In this document: positions 32,537 to 43,200 of the stretch, in pieces | Layout: each line of letters opens with the position of its first letter | How positions within the stretch are numbered: position 1 is the first letter of the stretch | Notes under the pieces: model-generated | Told to the model about the DNA's origin: nothing | The model's input: only the letters and a program-made list of their open reading frames with translations | Databases searched by the model: none | Assembly: GCF_947488715.1 (NCBI RefSeq) | Contig: NZ_CANLAG010000001.1 | Coordinates: forward strand, 124,001 to 188,000 | From: an uncultured Tateyamaria sp. | Lineage (GTDB): Bacteria > Pseudomonadota > Alphaproteobacteria > Rhodobacterales > Rhodobacteraceae | Length of the DNA stretch: 64,000 nt | Direction of reading: 5' to 3' | Position numbers and translations under genes: made by a program

Positions 32537-34525
32537 ATGGCCATTTTGCTGGGGGTCGATACGGGCGGCACCTATACGGATGCAGTTCTGGTTCAGGATG
32601 ATGCGGTTGTGTTGGCGCGTGCCAAGGCGCTGACGACGCGCCATGACCTGGCCCTTGGGGTTGGGTCGGCGGTGCGGTCGGTTCTGGAGGTATCGGGTGT
32701 GTCTGCGGATGCGGTGGCGATGGCGTCGCTGTCCACGACCTTGGCGACCAATGCGCTGGTTGAGGGGCAGGGGGGGCGTGTCGCGCTGATCTATGTCGGG
32801 TTTCGGGCGCAGGATCTGGAGGCGCAGGGGTTGGCGGATGCCCTGGCGGGCGACCCGGTGTGTGTGCTGGCTGGTGGTCATGGGCATGACGGAGCGCAGG
32901 TGGCTGCGTTGGACGAGGCGGGGCTTTTGGCCTTTTTAGAGACGCATGGCGGGGATGTGAGCGGTTTTGCGGTGGCGTCGCAGTTTGCCACGCGGAACCC
33001 GGCGCATGAGTTGCGTGTGATGGAGGTAGTGCGTGCGGTGACGGGGCGGCCGGTGTCGGCGTCGCATCAGTTGTCGGCCAAGCTGGGCGGGCCGAAGCGG
33101 GCGCTGACGGCGGTGTTGAATGCGCGGTTGATCGGGATGATTGACGGGTTGATCGGGCGAGCGGAGGATGAGCTGCGCCGTGTTGGCATTGCCGCGCCGA
33201 TGATGGTGGTGCGGGGAGATGGGGCGCTGATGTCGTCGACGCAGGCGCGGCAGCGGCCCATCGAGACGATACTGAGCGGGCCGGCGGCCTCCATTGTGGG
33301 GGCGCGGTGGCTGACGGGGATGGATCATGCGCTGGTCAGTGACATTGGCGGCACAACAACTGATGTGGCGGTGTTGCGAGATGGGCGTCCGGCCATTGAT
33401 CCGCAGGGCGCGCGGGTGGGTCCATACCGCACAATGGTCGAGGCGGTTGCGATGCGCACCACCGGGCTGGGCGGGGACAGTGAGGTTCATTTCGTTTCGG
33501 AGGGGCTGCGTGGGGGTGTGACCCTGGGGCCGCGCCGGGTGGTGCCGGTGTCGCTGTTGGCGGTGGAGCATCCGGGCGTCGTCGATACCCTTGCACAGCA
33601 GCTGCGCAGCACGACGCCGGGCGAGCATGACGGGCGGTTTGTGCGGGCGGTGCCGGGTGTTGCGACGGACGGGTTGACGGGGCGGGACGCCGCGTTGCTG
33701 GAGCGGATCGGGACGCAGATGCACCCGCTGGCTGCGGTGTTGCGCACGCGGATGGAGCAGGGCGCTCTCAAGCGGCTGGTGGCGCGGGGCGTGGTGCAGA
33801 TTGCGGCGCTGACGCCCTCGGATGCGAGCCACGTGTTGGGTACGCTGGACGCATGGGATGCGGAGGCCGCGCGGCTGGCCTGTGTCCTCTTTGGGCGGCG
33901 CAGGACCGGGGCGGGCGAGGTTCTGGCCAGTGACCCAACCGTGTTGGCCCAGATGATCGTGGATCAGTTGACCCATCAGACCGGCGTTGCGCTGTTGCAG
34001 GCGGCGCTGGCCGAAGAGGGGCTGGACGAGGCGTTGGCCACCCATGTCCTGATGCAGCACGGATTGGGCGGGCATGACGGTTTGGTCAAGTTAGAGACTG
34101 GTTTGAACGTGCCGGTCATTGGCCTGGGCGCGTCGGCGGCGACCTATTATCCAGCTGTGGGTACGCGGATGGGCACCAAGATGGTGCTGCCTGAAGACGG
34201 CGGTGTCGCGAACGCCATTGGCGCGGTGGTGGGGCGTGTCACCATACGCCGCAGCGGGACGATCACAGCCCCAAGCGAAGGGCTGTTCCGCGTCCATCAG
34301 GAAAGCGGCCCGCAGGATTTTACGGCGTCAGACACCGCGCTTGCCCATTTGGAAGAGACCCTGACCCAAGAAGCATCCGGGGCGGCGCGGGATGCGGGGG
34401 CCGACGAAATAGAAGTGCAGGTCATGCGCGACATCCGCACGGCACAGGCCGAAGCGCGCGAGGTCTTTGTCGAAGCGACCATCACGGTCGAGGCCACGGG
34501 TCGTCCGCGCGTGGCCCTGGGATAG
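32537..34525 (+). CDS. Hydantoinase/oxoprolinase family protein (HyuA-like)
   Basis: The 662-residue protein starts at ATG 32537 with AAGGGGAG upstream. It has the actin-like ATPase architecture of N-methylhydantoinase A and 5-oxoprolinase: GVDTGGTYTDAVL at residues 6-18 is the first phosphate loop, SDIGGTTTDVAVL near 268-280 is the second, and LGGDSEVHF is a conserved Hyu segment. These enzymes couple ATP hydrolysis to opening of hydantoin or 5-oxoproline rings. Most family members work with a HyuB partner, and none is adjacent. The stop is one base from the stop of the convergent giant-protein operon, so the two transcripts must overlap. Confidence 0.9.
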   Translation: MAILLGVDTGGTYTDAVLVQDDAVVLARAKALTTRHDLALGVGSAVRSVLEVSGVSADAVAMASLSTTLATNALVEGQGGRVALIYVGFRAQDLEAQGLADALAGDPVCVLAGGHGHDGAQVAALDEAGLLAFLETHGGDVSGFAVASQFATRNPAHELRVMEVVRAVTGRPVSASHQLSAKLGGPKRALTAVLNARLIGMIDGLIGRAEDELRRVGIAAPMMVVRGDGALMSSTQARQRPIETILSGPAASIVGARWLTGMDHALVSDIGGTTTDVAVLRDGRPAIDPQGARVGPYRTMVEAVAMRTTGLGGDSEVHFVSEGLRGGVTLGPRRVVPVSLLAVEHPGVVDTLAQQLRSTTPGEHDGRFVRAVPGVATDGLTGRDAALLERIGTQMHPLAAVLRTRMEQGALKRLVARGVVQIAALTPSDASHVLGTLDAWDAEAARLACVLFGRRRTGAGEVLASDPTVLAQMIVDQLTHQTGVALLQAALAEEGLDEALATHVLMQHGLGGHDGLVKLETGLNVPVIGLGASAATYYPAVGTRMGTKMVLPEDGGVANAIGAVVGRVTIRRSGTITAPSEGLFRVHQESGPQDFTASDTALAHLEETLTQEASGAARDAGADEIEVQVMRDIRTAQAEAREVFVEATITVEATGRPRVALG

Positions 34526-34526
34526 C

Positions 34527-36344
34527 TCAGGTGGTGCGCGCCCAGATGCCGCCCCTGGGGCTGAAGTTGGCGTTGCCACAGGTGAACAGGGTGCCCGCCC
34601 AGGCCGTAACGCTGGTGAGGTTGCCGGTGAACGGCATGGTTTGACCCGGCGTCGGGCTGTCTTGGATCCAGCCGCCGGTGTCATCGATGCGCCATAGCGC
34701 CATGGGCAAATCCGGAGTGTTATGGCGAGGCGTCACAAACGCGCAGATTTTGCCGTCAAATACGGCGGTGTTCATGCTGCAATGCTTTGACGCCACGGCG
34801 TCGGGCACAGGACAGGCTGTCCAGTTCACCCCATCTGTTGACCAGTAGACACGGGGTTCGGGGTAGCCCGGAGAGATGGAGCTGATCGACCAAAGCTTGC
34901 CGCCCATTGCAGTGAGGTTGAACGTCAGCGCCGGAGGTAGGTTACAGATACCCTGTGGCTCCCAGCCCCCTTGACCGTTTGCGGTCCATTCGAACAGCGA
35001 GAAGGTGGCGCCATTGTCGGCATAGGCACGCAGTTTGCCGTCTGCGGTCGCAAGGATTGGGGACGCGACCAATGCCGCGTTTTCCAAGGGTTGTGGCATC
35101 TCTGTCCAGGTCACCAGATCGCTGGACCGCAGGATGATGCCATTGCGCAGGCTCGTCGTGGCAGACAGGAACGTTTCGGTCTGGGTTGTTGTGGAGAACA
35201 ATGGTGCGTCGAATTGCAGGGGCGGCAACGTCGTTACCTGTGACCAGTCCAGCCCATTTGCTGATATCCACAAGCCGCCGGGCGCGTCGTCTTTGCCCAT
35301 ATCAACGAGGGCAATTCCGGCGTGGGTTTCCACCAGATAGCTCTGGTGATCCATCGGGATCGGTCCGTCGCTGACCGGCACCCATTCAATGGCGGGTACG
35401 TCGATCGTGGTGCTTGCGTCGCTGGGGTGGACGGTTGCGGGGTTTGTGGCCAACAGCGTCAGTGTTGTCGGCACCACAAAAGGGATATCGCTGTTTCCTG
35501 TGGTCGGGACAGCATGCGGCGCGGGACCCGGTGCGGTTTGCAGGGTGACGTCTGTGGCGCTGGAGGATGTCCAGTTTGGGTGTGCAACAGGTGGCCCGTC
35601 GGCCGAGGACGTGACCGGTGCGTCCAACGTCACCGAGGGCGGGATGATCGACACGTTGATCTGGGCGCTGACCGGCAGAGCACGCAGAGCGCCGGGCCCT
35701 GGTTCTGCCGTCAGGTTGAATGGGGTCAGTTGGTACAGCGGGTCCTGGATCTGGAAGCTGCCCACGGGGGGGAGCGGTGTCGAGGGGTCGTCCTTGACGT
35801 GTCGGATCACCTTGCCGTTGTAGCTGAGCGCAATGACGGAGCCGAGCGATGCCTCCCAAGAGACGAGGGGGGATCCGCCATAGACCACCGCCCCCGGAGG
35901 CGCATCAAAGGCGTAGATGGCGAGGGTGGGCCAGACTTTGGTGATGTCCGCGTGGCTTTTGTACTCTTGGTTGTCTGGTCCGATGGTCTGGGCCATTTGG
36001 AGCGTCGACGTGCCGGGTTCGTCGTTCACGGTGATGTTCTTGATGTCGAATTCCAGCCCTTTGGGGCCGACCTGTCCGGCGGCGGTGTTCACAGGGGTCA
36101 TGGTAAAGGCCCCGCCGTTCCGGCGCATTTGCCAGCCCGGCGGACATTTGACGGTGACGTTGTCGTACCCGCCTGCGAGGTCCGGTGGGAATGTGCCCAT
36201 GGGCAGTGTGATTTTGAGGGACGCGGTTGTGATCATGTCGTTGGTCGCGTTGGTTGCGGTGAACGACAGGGAAAGCGTTTGACCGCATTCCGCGTGGTTG
36301 GCGCTGGTCACGACGGCCAGTATCAGCGGTGCCCTTTCGGTCAC
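34527..36344 (-). CDS. Giant-protein operon, gene 6: Asp-box propeller paralogue (605 aa)
   Basis: The protein begins at GTG 36344 with AAAGGACG upstream and has no signal peptide or membrane segment. Three regions are shared with the two preceding genes. Residues about 18-115 are an Ig-like beta module (CGQTLSLSFTATN ... GLEFDIKNITVND). Residues about 165-205 include SWEASLGSVIALSYNGKVIR followed by HVKDDPSTPLP. A C-terminal region (about 330-605) carries repeated S-x-D/N-x-x-x-W strands such as WISANGLDWSQV, SSDLVTWTEMP and WSTDGVNWTACP, resembling the Asp-box of sialidase-type beta-propellers. The catalytic residues of sialidases are not evident. It is the last gene of a six-gene operon, and its function is unknown. 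Confidence 0.85.
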   Translation of the reverse strand: MTERAPLILAVVTSANHAECGQTLSLSFTATNATNDMITTASLKITLPMGTFPPDLAGGYDNVTVKCPPGWQMRRNGGAFTMTPVNTAAGQVGPKGLEFDIKNITVNDEPGTSTLQMAQTIGPDNQEYKSHADITKVWPTLAIYAFDAPPGAVVYGGSPLVSWEASLGSVIALSYNGKVIRHVKDDPSTPLPPVGSFQIQDPLYQLTPFNLTAEPGPGALRALPVSAQINVSIIPPSVTLDAPVTSSADGPPVAHPNWTSSSATDVTLQTAPGPAPHAVPTTGNSDIPFVVPTTLTLLATNPATVHPSDASTTIDVPAIEWVPVSDGPIPMDHQSYLVETHAGIALVDMGKDDAPGGLWISANGLDWSQVTTLPPLQFDAPLFSTTTQTETFLSATTSLRNGIILRSSDLVTWTEMPQPLENAALVASPILATADGKLRAYADNGATFSLFEWTANGQGGWEPQGICNLPPALTFNLTAMGGKLWSISSISPGYPEPRVYWSTDGVNWTACPVPDAVASKHCSMNTAVFDGKICAFVTPRHNTPDLPMALWRIDDTGGWIQDSPTPGQTMPFTGNLTSVTAWAGTLFTCGNANFSPRGGIWARTT

Positions 36345-36362
36345 GTTTGCGTCCTTTTCCGG

Positions 36363-38201
36363 TCAGGCATTTTTGGCCCAGATCCCTTGTTTTGGTGCTG
36401 TTATGCCGTTGCCAGCGGTAAAGAGCGCGGTGTTGCATTGTGCCAGGCTGAGCCCGTACCCGGTTGGGTCGAGCATCGTTTGGCCGGGGATTGCAGGGTC
36501 TTGGGTCCAGGTGCCCGAGGCATCGATGCGCCACATCGCCATGGGCAAGGGGTCGGGGTTGTGCCTTTGCGTGACAAAGAAGCAGATTTCAGAGTTGAAC
36601 ACGGTGGCGTGCAGGCTGGCGTTGCCGGTGACCCCGGTGGGGGGCGGGTGGCTGTCCCATGTCACGCCATCTGTCGAGCTGTAGAGGTCGAGGACCGGAT
36701 CCCCGAATGTGATGCGCCCCAGCGACCATAGCTTGCCCGCCGTAAAGATCAGGCATGTGCCGATGCCCATTGGCAGGTTGGGTTGTGGCACTTGCGTCCA
36801 GGTTTGCATCAGGTCCGTAGAGGACCAGATCATTTGTTCTGAGAACGGGGCAAAGGCCCATGCGGTGCCTGTATCGTCAAAGGTGATCGCGGGGGGTGCG
36901 AATGCGGCGAAAAAGCTGGCCTGGGGCAGGGCGGTCCACGTTTGCAGGTCGGTTGAGCTGTAGATCATGGACGGCGCGCTGCCTTTGGGGGCCACGGACA
37001 GGTAGGTGGTGCCGGCGTTGACCGCTGTGTAGACGGGCAGTTGGTAGTCAAACGCGGGCGGCGTTGTGATCTGGTCCCAGCTGAGGCCATCCGTGCTTGT
37101 CCACATGCTGCCGGTGGTGACGTCATCCGTGCCGACTGTCACCAGCAACAGGCCCGCGTGGGTTTCGAGCAGTCGCACTTGTTCCGTCAGGGGGACGGGG
37201 CCGTCTGCGGCGGACACCCAGGTGAAGCTGGGCGGCGTGACCGCCTGTGTCGCGGTGGCGGCGGTTGCTGACACCGGGTTCGTGGCGGTGAGTGCAAAGC
37301 TGGTGGGGCCGGTGATGGGCAAGGCCATGCCGCTGGACCCGACACTTACGGTCTGGGTGCTGGCGGGGGGTGTGGATGTCAGTGTCGCAGCGTTGGCGCT
37401 GGTTGTGGTCCAGTTCAGCGTCGCGCTGGGCAGGGCATTTGCGTTTGGCGTGACGCTGGCCGTCAGCGTGGCCGTGGGGGGCGCGATGGGCACGGTGATC
37501 TGCTTTTGCAGTTCTGCCGCCGTCGCGGCGGTGGCGCTGGCCGTGGCCGTTACGGTGACGATGGTGGGCTGTGTCACCTCATCGAGCGCATAACTGCCCG
37601 CGCTGGGCAGTGGGGTGGACGGGTCGTTCTTGACGTGGGTGATCGTCACGCCATTGGCATCCAGCGCAATCACCGCCCCGCTTGAACCTGTCCAGTAGAT
37701 CGTGGTGGAGCCGTCATAGAGCGCGGGCAGCGGGTCGGCGTAGACATCCGTGAGGCTGAGTGGTGGCAGGATCTTGTTCAGGGTTGCCGTGTTTTCGCAG
37801 GGCGCGATGTCAGGCGGTTGGTTCGGATGTGTGATCGGTTTGTGCGCCGCGACCATCGTGACAGAGGTCTGGCCGGGGGCGTCGTTGACCATGATGTTCA
37901 GAATCTGAAACTCGAGACCCGCAGCGCCCACGGCGCCGGTGTTGGACGCGCTGGGCGTCACCGTGAAGGTGCCCCCGTTCTGGTGCAACTGCCAACCTGT
38001 CGGCGCAATCAGTTCAACCCCGTCAAAGCCGGTGGCGAGATCAGAGGGGAACATCCCGACCTGAAGCGTGAACGTCACCTTGGTCACGTCGATCAGGGCA
38101 TCGGTCGTGTTGGTCAGCGTAAACAAAAGGTCCAGATTTTCGCCACATTCGGGTGCGGCGGGCAGGGCGGTCAGAGCCGTTATCAGGGGCTGTTGGGTCA
38201 T
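36363..38201 (-). CDS. Giant-protein operon, gene 5: Asp-box propeller paralogue (612 aa)
   Basis: This paralogue of the downstream 605-residue and upstream 679-residue proteins begins MTQQPLITALTALPAAPECG, with no export signal. It has the same N-terminal beta module (GLEFQILNIMVNDAPG), the middle segment IYWTGSSGAVIALDANG with HVKNDPSTPLP, an Ala/Thr-rich linker (about 220-310), and a C-terminal set of Asp-box-like strands: TSTDGLSWDQI, SSTDLQTWTALP, SSTDLMQTWTQVP and SSTDGVTWDSHP. The last half closely tracks the 605-residue paralogue, including DGKICAF/NSEICFF and PMALWRIDD/PMAMWRIDA. The gap to the next gene is 18 bases and to the previous gene 24 bases, so they are co-transcribed. Confidence 0.85.
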   Translation of the reverse strand: MTQQPLITALTALPAAPECGENLDLLFTLTNTTDALIDVTKVTFTLQVGMFPSDLATGFDGVELIAPTGWQLHQNGGTFTVTPSASNTGAVGAAGLEFQILNIMVNDAPGQTSVTMVAAHKPITHPNQPPDIAPCENTATLNKILPPLSLTDVYADPLPALYDGSTTIYWTGSSGAVIALDANGVTITHVKNDPSTPLPSAGSYALDEVTQPTIVTVTATASATAATAAELQKQITVPIAPPTATLTASVTPNANALPSATLNWTTTSANAATLTSTPPASTQTVSVGSSGMALPITGPTSFALTATNPVSATAATATQAVTPPSFTWVSAADGPVPLTEQVRLLETHAGLLLVTVGTDDVTTGSMWTSTDGLSWDQITTPPAFDYQLPVYTAVNAGTTYLSVAPKGSAPSMIYSSTDLQTWTALPQASFFAAFAPPAITFDDTGTAWAFAPFSEQMIWSSTDLMQTWTQVPQPNLPMGIGTCLIFTAGKLWSLGRITFGDPVLDLYSSTDGVTWDSHPPPTGVTGNASLHATVFNSEICFFVTQRHNPDPLPMAMWRIDASGTWTQDPAIPGQTMLDPTGYGLSLAQCNTALFTAGNGITAPKQGIWAKNA

Positions 38202-38225
38202 GGGGCCGGGTGCCTTTCTTGCACG

Positions 38226-40265
38226 TCAGTCAGAGGCGCTGGCGGGGCAGAACATCCAGATCCCGTTGCGCGCGTGATTGGGATCTTGGTGCCCGTTGGT
38301 CCAGCCATCCATCGTTGCCACCGTGTCGGCAAAGATCACGCCGTTGAATGTGGCGATCTGAACGGTCGGGAACAGGCTGTTGCCCCCCATCCTTGCGATG
38401 TTGGCTTGGGGTGTGTCGACGGTGTTGGTGCCATCCGGGGCGCGTCGGGTGAGCGTCAGTTGGTACAGGGCGTGATCCGGGTCTGCGGTGTCAAAGACCG
38501 CAGCCAGATCAGCGCCAGCGGACACAAGCCGTGCGCCTGGTCGGCCCGGCATAGGCGCGCCTGGTGCTTTGGTCATCACACCATCTGCACCGGCTGTGTA
38601 GACGTCGGTTTTAGCAGGTCCCTCCGCGCCCGGCGCCGAGAGGCAGAGCACCAGTTTGCCGCCGATCCAGTCCATCGCCGTGACGTCGTATTGGCTGTTG
38701 CTGGTGCCGTCGTCCAGCGTGGGCATTGGGGTCCAGGTTTTAAGGTCTTCGGTTTTGAACAACTGCGCGGTCTTGGGAAAGCTCTGCGCGTCTGCAAAAG
38801 TGTAGCAGGCCGCCCAGACATGGCCCTGTTCGTCTGCACACATGTTGCCCAGAATTGCGCCGTCTTCGGGCTGCGGCAGGTCGAGCGGCGGGGTTTGAAA
38901 CCAGGTCTCAAGATCGTCGCTGTACCAAAGCGCCAAGGTCATCTTTGGCGTAAAGAGCGAGGCGCAGATGAACACGCGCGCGCCGTGCGCAAAGGTCGAA
39001 ATCTGCGCGATCCTGTTGCTGTAAAAGGTGTCGTCGAACGTAGCGGTCCAGGGGGCCGGGGTCTTGTGCGTGGTCCAGGTCAGGCCATCCCTCGAGGACG
39101 ACACCCGGCCCGTGTCTGGGGCGCCGTCAGCGTCGATGTCCTGGTACTGGATCGTGACCAGCCTGTCGGCGGTCGCGGTGATGGCGCTGCGCGAGATGTT
39201 GGGCGAGGGGCCGACGTAGATCCAGGTGTCGGTCGGCGGGCTGTAAGGCGCGGTATAGCCCTCGGGGTCGAGCGTTCCGGGGTTTTCTGGTGTCAGGGTA
39301 TAGTCCGTTGGCAAGAGCCGTGGGATTGGCGTTTGCGGCCATATCAGCGCGCCGTCTGCGTCCAGAACGCTTGGGTCAATGTCGATCTTGGTCGGGCTGA
39401 GGCCCGGACCCGCGACCGTGACGCTTTGTGCGCTTTTGGGAGTGCATTTGAACTGGACGGCGGGCAGGCCCGTGTCGGTCCTTTTGGTGATTGCAGCAAC
39501 GTCTGCCAGCACGGCCGGGTTCATGCCGAGCGTGATCTGTTTTTCCTGTTTTTCCGCCGATCCGTCGGCCTTTTGCCCGGTGGCGATGACGGTCACGACG
39601 GTGTCCTCGCTCAGGGCTTCGAGCGTGTAGTCGCCTTTGGCCGGGAGGGGGGTGCCGGGCTGGCCTTTGACGGACCGCACCGATTGACCGGGCCAGCTGA
39701 TTTCGATGAGCGCGCCGTGGGTGGCCTGCCACGACAGGGTGACGTCGCCCATGTAGTCGAAGGTCGGCGTGTCCACGACCACGTTGCCAAGGTGCAGCGG
39801 CGGGTTTTCCTTGGTGAGTTCGGTGTGCAGGGTGCCGATGCGGGGGGTGTCGGTGCCGCTGTGTTCTGTGATGGTGATCATTGTCGGTCCGGTTTCGTCG
39901 CTGACCAGGATGTTGCCGATGTCAAATTCCAGCCCCTTGGCGCCGACGCGGCCCGGATGGCCAGCGGTGTCTTTGGGTGTCAGGTGAAAGGTGGCGCCGT
40001 TCTGGCGCATGTCCCAGTCGGCGGGCGGGTTCAGTTTCAGCCCGGAGGGGTCAGCCGTCAGCGCGTCCCCAAAGGGGCCGACGACGAGGGTCACCGTGAT
40101 TTCCGTGATCTCTACCAGTTGGTCGAGCGTGTTGGACACGTCCAGGGTCAGCGTCAGATGTTCGCCGCAAAAGGGCGGTGCGGGCGTGGTGTTCAGCCCA
40201 TAGCTGAGGCGCGGCGGGAGCGCCTTTTTCGCCATGCTGGGCTGCGCTGCGCCAGGGTCAGCCAT
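38226..40265 (-). CDS. Giant-protein operon, gene 4: Asp-box propeller paralogue (679 aa)
   Basis: This is the largest and most divergent of the three tandem paralogues and lacks a signal peptide. The N-terminal module (CGEHLTLTLDVSN ... GAKGLEFDIGNILVSDETG), the middle segment LSWQATHGALIEISWPGQ with VKGQPGTPLP, and a C-terminal propeller with strands SSRDGLTWTTH, WYSDDLETWFQTP and FKTEDLKTWTPMP are all present. The ending differs from the other two (TNGHQDPNHARNGIWMFCP). The ATG at 40265 overlaps the stop of the preceding 1339-residue gene by eight bases, so translation is coupled. No catalytic signature is recognised. Confidence 0.85.
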   Translation of the reverse strand: MADPGAAQPSMAKKALPPRLSYGLNTTPAPPFCGEHLTLTLDVSNTLDQLVEITEITVTLVVGPFGDALTADPSGLKLNPPADWDMRQNGATFHLTPKDTAGHPGRVGAKGLEFDIGNILVSDETGPTMITITEHSGTDTPRIGTLHTELTKENPPLHLGNVVVDTPTFDYMGDVTLSWQATHGALIEISWPGQSVRSVKGQPGTPLPAKGDYTLEALSEDTVVTVIATGQKADGSAEKQEKQITLGMNPAVLADVAAITKRTDTGLPAVQFKCTPKSAQSVTVAGPGLSPTKIDIDPSVLDADGALIWPQTPIPRLLPTDYTLTPENPGTLDPEGYTAPYSPPTDTWIYVGPSPNISRSAITATADRLVTIQYQDIDADGAPDTGRVSSSRDGLTWTTHKTPAPWTATFDDTFYSNRIAQISTFAHGARVFICASLFTPKMTLALWYSDDLETWFQTPPLDLPQPEDGAILGNMCADEQGHVWAACYTFADAQSFPKTAQLFKTEDLKTWTPMPTLDDGTSNSQYDVTAMDWIGGKLVLCLSAPGAEGPAKTDVYTAGADGVMTKAPGAPMPGRPGARLVSAGADLAAVFDTADPDHALYQLTLTRRAPDGTNTVDTPQANIARMGGNSLFPTVQIATFNGVIFADTVATMDGWTNGHQDPNHARNGIWMFCPASASD

Positions 40266-43200
40266 CGTCGGGGCCTGTTCCGTCGGGTGTGAAGGTCAGC
40301 CAGCCTTCCATCAGGGCGGGCGGGGCGGAGTCCAGCCGTGCCGCTTGTCCGGCTTTGACCAGTGACTTGACGGTGTAGCTGGGCGCTGTGCCCGGAGGTG
40401 TCGGTTCGCTCAGTTGTGCCCAGGCCCAGTCGCCGTGGCGTTCGGTTGGGTAGGGTACGCGCACTTGAGCGGTTTCGCTGATCACCGGCCCGGTGCGGAA
40501 GCTGAGTGCGAATTGCCCCATGGCGGGCGCGACAAAGGCGTCGGGCAGGGCGACGTTGCGGGTGGGGAGGATGCCGGTGGTGAGGTGCACGTCGCCGCGC
40601 GGGTCGAGCACCATCGTCAGCACCTGATCGGTGCCGTCAAAGGCAGTGCGCAGGTAGTTGCCCGGTGCGATCGGGTTCAGGTAGGGCGGGTTCGCGGGGG
40701 CCAGCCCTTGTGGGTCGTGGACCGCGTGGAAGCTGTCATAGCTGTCGCCCGTATAATAGCCCATCAGCCCGTCATCGAACAAATCGAGGCTGCCCAGCCG
40801 CACGTCCCATTCCAGCCCTTCGAGCCCGGCGCTGAGGTTTTGCAGCGTGTCCCGCCAGCTTTGGTTGGTGTAGGGTAGTCCATCCAGTTCCAACCCTAGT
40901 TTGCAGCGCACAAGCGCCAGCGGGCGGCCAATCAGCACCGACAGGTTCTGGTCCTTGCGCGCACCGAGGGGGTCGACCGTCCATTGCGTTTCATCCACGC
41001 AGGACAGGAAGTTGCGGAAGCCCGCCGCCCCGTCCGCGCGCGCCAGAAGGCCCTGCACAAAGCCGCCCAGGTGGCTGTTGGTGATTTGGCCGGGGTCCCT
41101 GACGGCCCCGGTGCTGTTGGGGGCGGGCAGCCAGCCAAGCTGTGCGGTGCCGGTTGTGTTGGCCAGTTCGATCAGTTCGCCCAAGGCTATGCCATCCGCG
41201 TCGTAGATGTTGAGTGCGCGGTCGAGGTGGTTGGGGATGATCCAGCCGCAGACCGGGTTCACATCCGCGGTCTGGCCGAGGATCTTGCTGTCATCGCTGG
41301 CAGAGAGAAAGTCAAAGTTGAGCCGCGCCGGTTGCACGACACGTGGTTGCAGGTACACCGCCTTGAGCAAGCTGGGCGTGCTGACGTTCTGGTCGGGCGG
41401 TGGTGCCAGCCCGGCACCGCAGAGGGGTCGGAACGCGGGACCCGTGCCGCCGTTGCCACCGGCCGTCATCAGATCGAGCGTTTGGCCAAAGGCGTCGACA
41501 ACCGACAGGGCTTCGAATGTCATGTAACCGCCCCGCACCGGAAAGAAAAACGGGTTGCCCATGCCGAACCTGAGCGTCTGGTTGCCCTTGGTGGGGTCGG
41601 GCGTTTCGTTGTACTGCGCCCCGATATGCGGCGCGATGTCGTCGCTGGGTGGGTTGCTGGGATTGACGGTGCGCATCACCAGCGCGTCACTGAGCCCGGT
41701 CAGCCGTTGCGACATGAAGTTCATCTCGCCCACGGTTTCGATCAGGTCTTCGACGGCTTGCAGGCCCGCCTCGGGCGCTTTGGCGGTGGTGATGTAGTGG
41801 TGCAGCCGCGAGATCAGGGCAAAGTTGGCCTGTCCGGTCAGGAACGTCCGTCCGCTGTAGCCTTGGGACCCGTGTGCGGGGTTGCCCCCGGTCCAGACAT
41901 AGTCGGTGCCGTCAAAGGCCCAGTCGCCGAGGTCAAAGCCCCAGTTGTCGCACTGTTCACCCGGTGCGGCGTTGCCCGTGTTGTCGGTGTTGGTGGTGGC
42001 GTAAAAGTTGATGGTCCATTGCAGGTAGAGAGGCGACCAGGCTTGTTGCCAGGTGACATAGGCGCTGTGTTCCCGGAGTGCAGGCGTGCCTTGGGTCGTG
42101 ACCGGTGCCTGAAAGTCGCTGATTGCGTCGGACAGGGCTGTGATCTGGGCCGTGTTGCCCGGTCCGCCATTGACCACTGCGACCATTGTGGCGGCGTTTT
42201 GGGGATCGGCCAGGAATGTTTCGGTGCATAGCGCGGAAATCCCCCCCTGAAGGGCGGTGGAAAAGTGTGGGTTGGTGACCATTGCCGTCTCGGCGGAAAA
42301 CACTGACGCGGGGCTGATGTCCGTGCTGTTTTCGACCCCGGTGATGATGCCGGTGGCGGTCTGGTCCTGTGTGCGGCAGATCAGCGTGTCGTCCCAGCCC
42401 GTGCCGGAGGTGTATTGCGGGTGCTGGGTCTTTTGCTTGGCCGAGGGTTGCAGCCCGGCGACCATCACCACCGGGTCCACCGGCGCGTGGAAGGGTTCGG
42501 CGCCTGATGCCTTGAGCGTCCATTGTGCGGGGTCCAGTTTGAGCACGGTTGCCGCATATTGCGCGATGCTGACCGGGTTTGTGGGTTGGGGCAACGAAGC
42601 GGCCTGGCGACCGAGTGCCGCCTCTTGGTCGATCACCTGTTTGTAGAGGCCCGGTTGGGTCGGGTCGAGGTTGTCGGTGATCGTCTTGAGGATCTGGTCG
42701 GGGTCCGACACCGTCGCCTGCCAGTCGGTATCAAAGGCGCTGCGCTTGTCCTTCCACCAGGTCGCAAAGAGGGACCATTTCATCGATTGCAAATCGCGCA
42801 GCGCGCTGTCGAGGGCGACCTGTGCCTGGTTCAACTGTGCGAGGGCGACCTGTTGCTCGTGGGTCAGCGGATCGCCCGGCGGCATGGCGGCAGCGGTCAG
42901 ACCGGCAAAGCTGTCGTTGCTGGCGGCCACGATGTCCCATGTGGTGCCGCCCGGCTGGGTCGAGAACCAGGCATCGTGGATCAGTGCCTCGATCTGCGCG
43001 GCCCCGTCCGCCTTGTCCAGCGTCTTGAGCGCGTTGAAGTTGAGCGCCTCGAGTTCCTGCACCTCGAGCGTGCCTGCGTCCACGGATGTGGCGTGTGATG
43101 CGACCAGAGCCGACAGGGCGTCTGCGGCGGTGTTGCCCACGCACACGGTCATCCCGTTTGCATTGGGGTTGATGCGGGGCGGAATGTTGACGTTGGTCCA

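Noticed and set aside
37818-40292. 824-residue plus-strand frame
   Set aside because: Arg/Gly/Val-rich shadow of the minus-strand paralogue genes; no start signal or domain.
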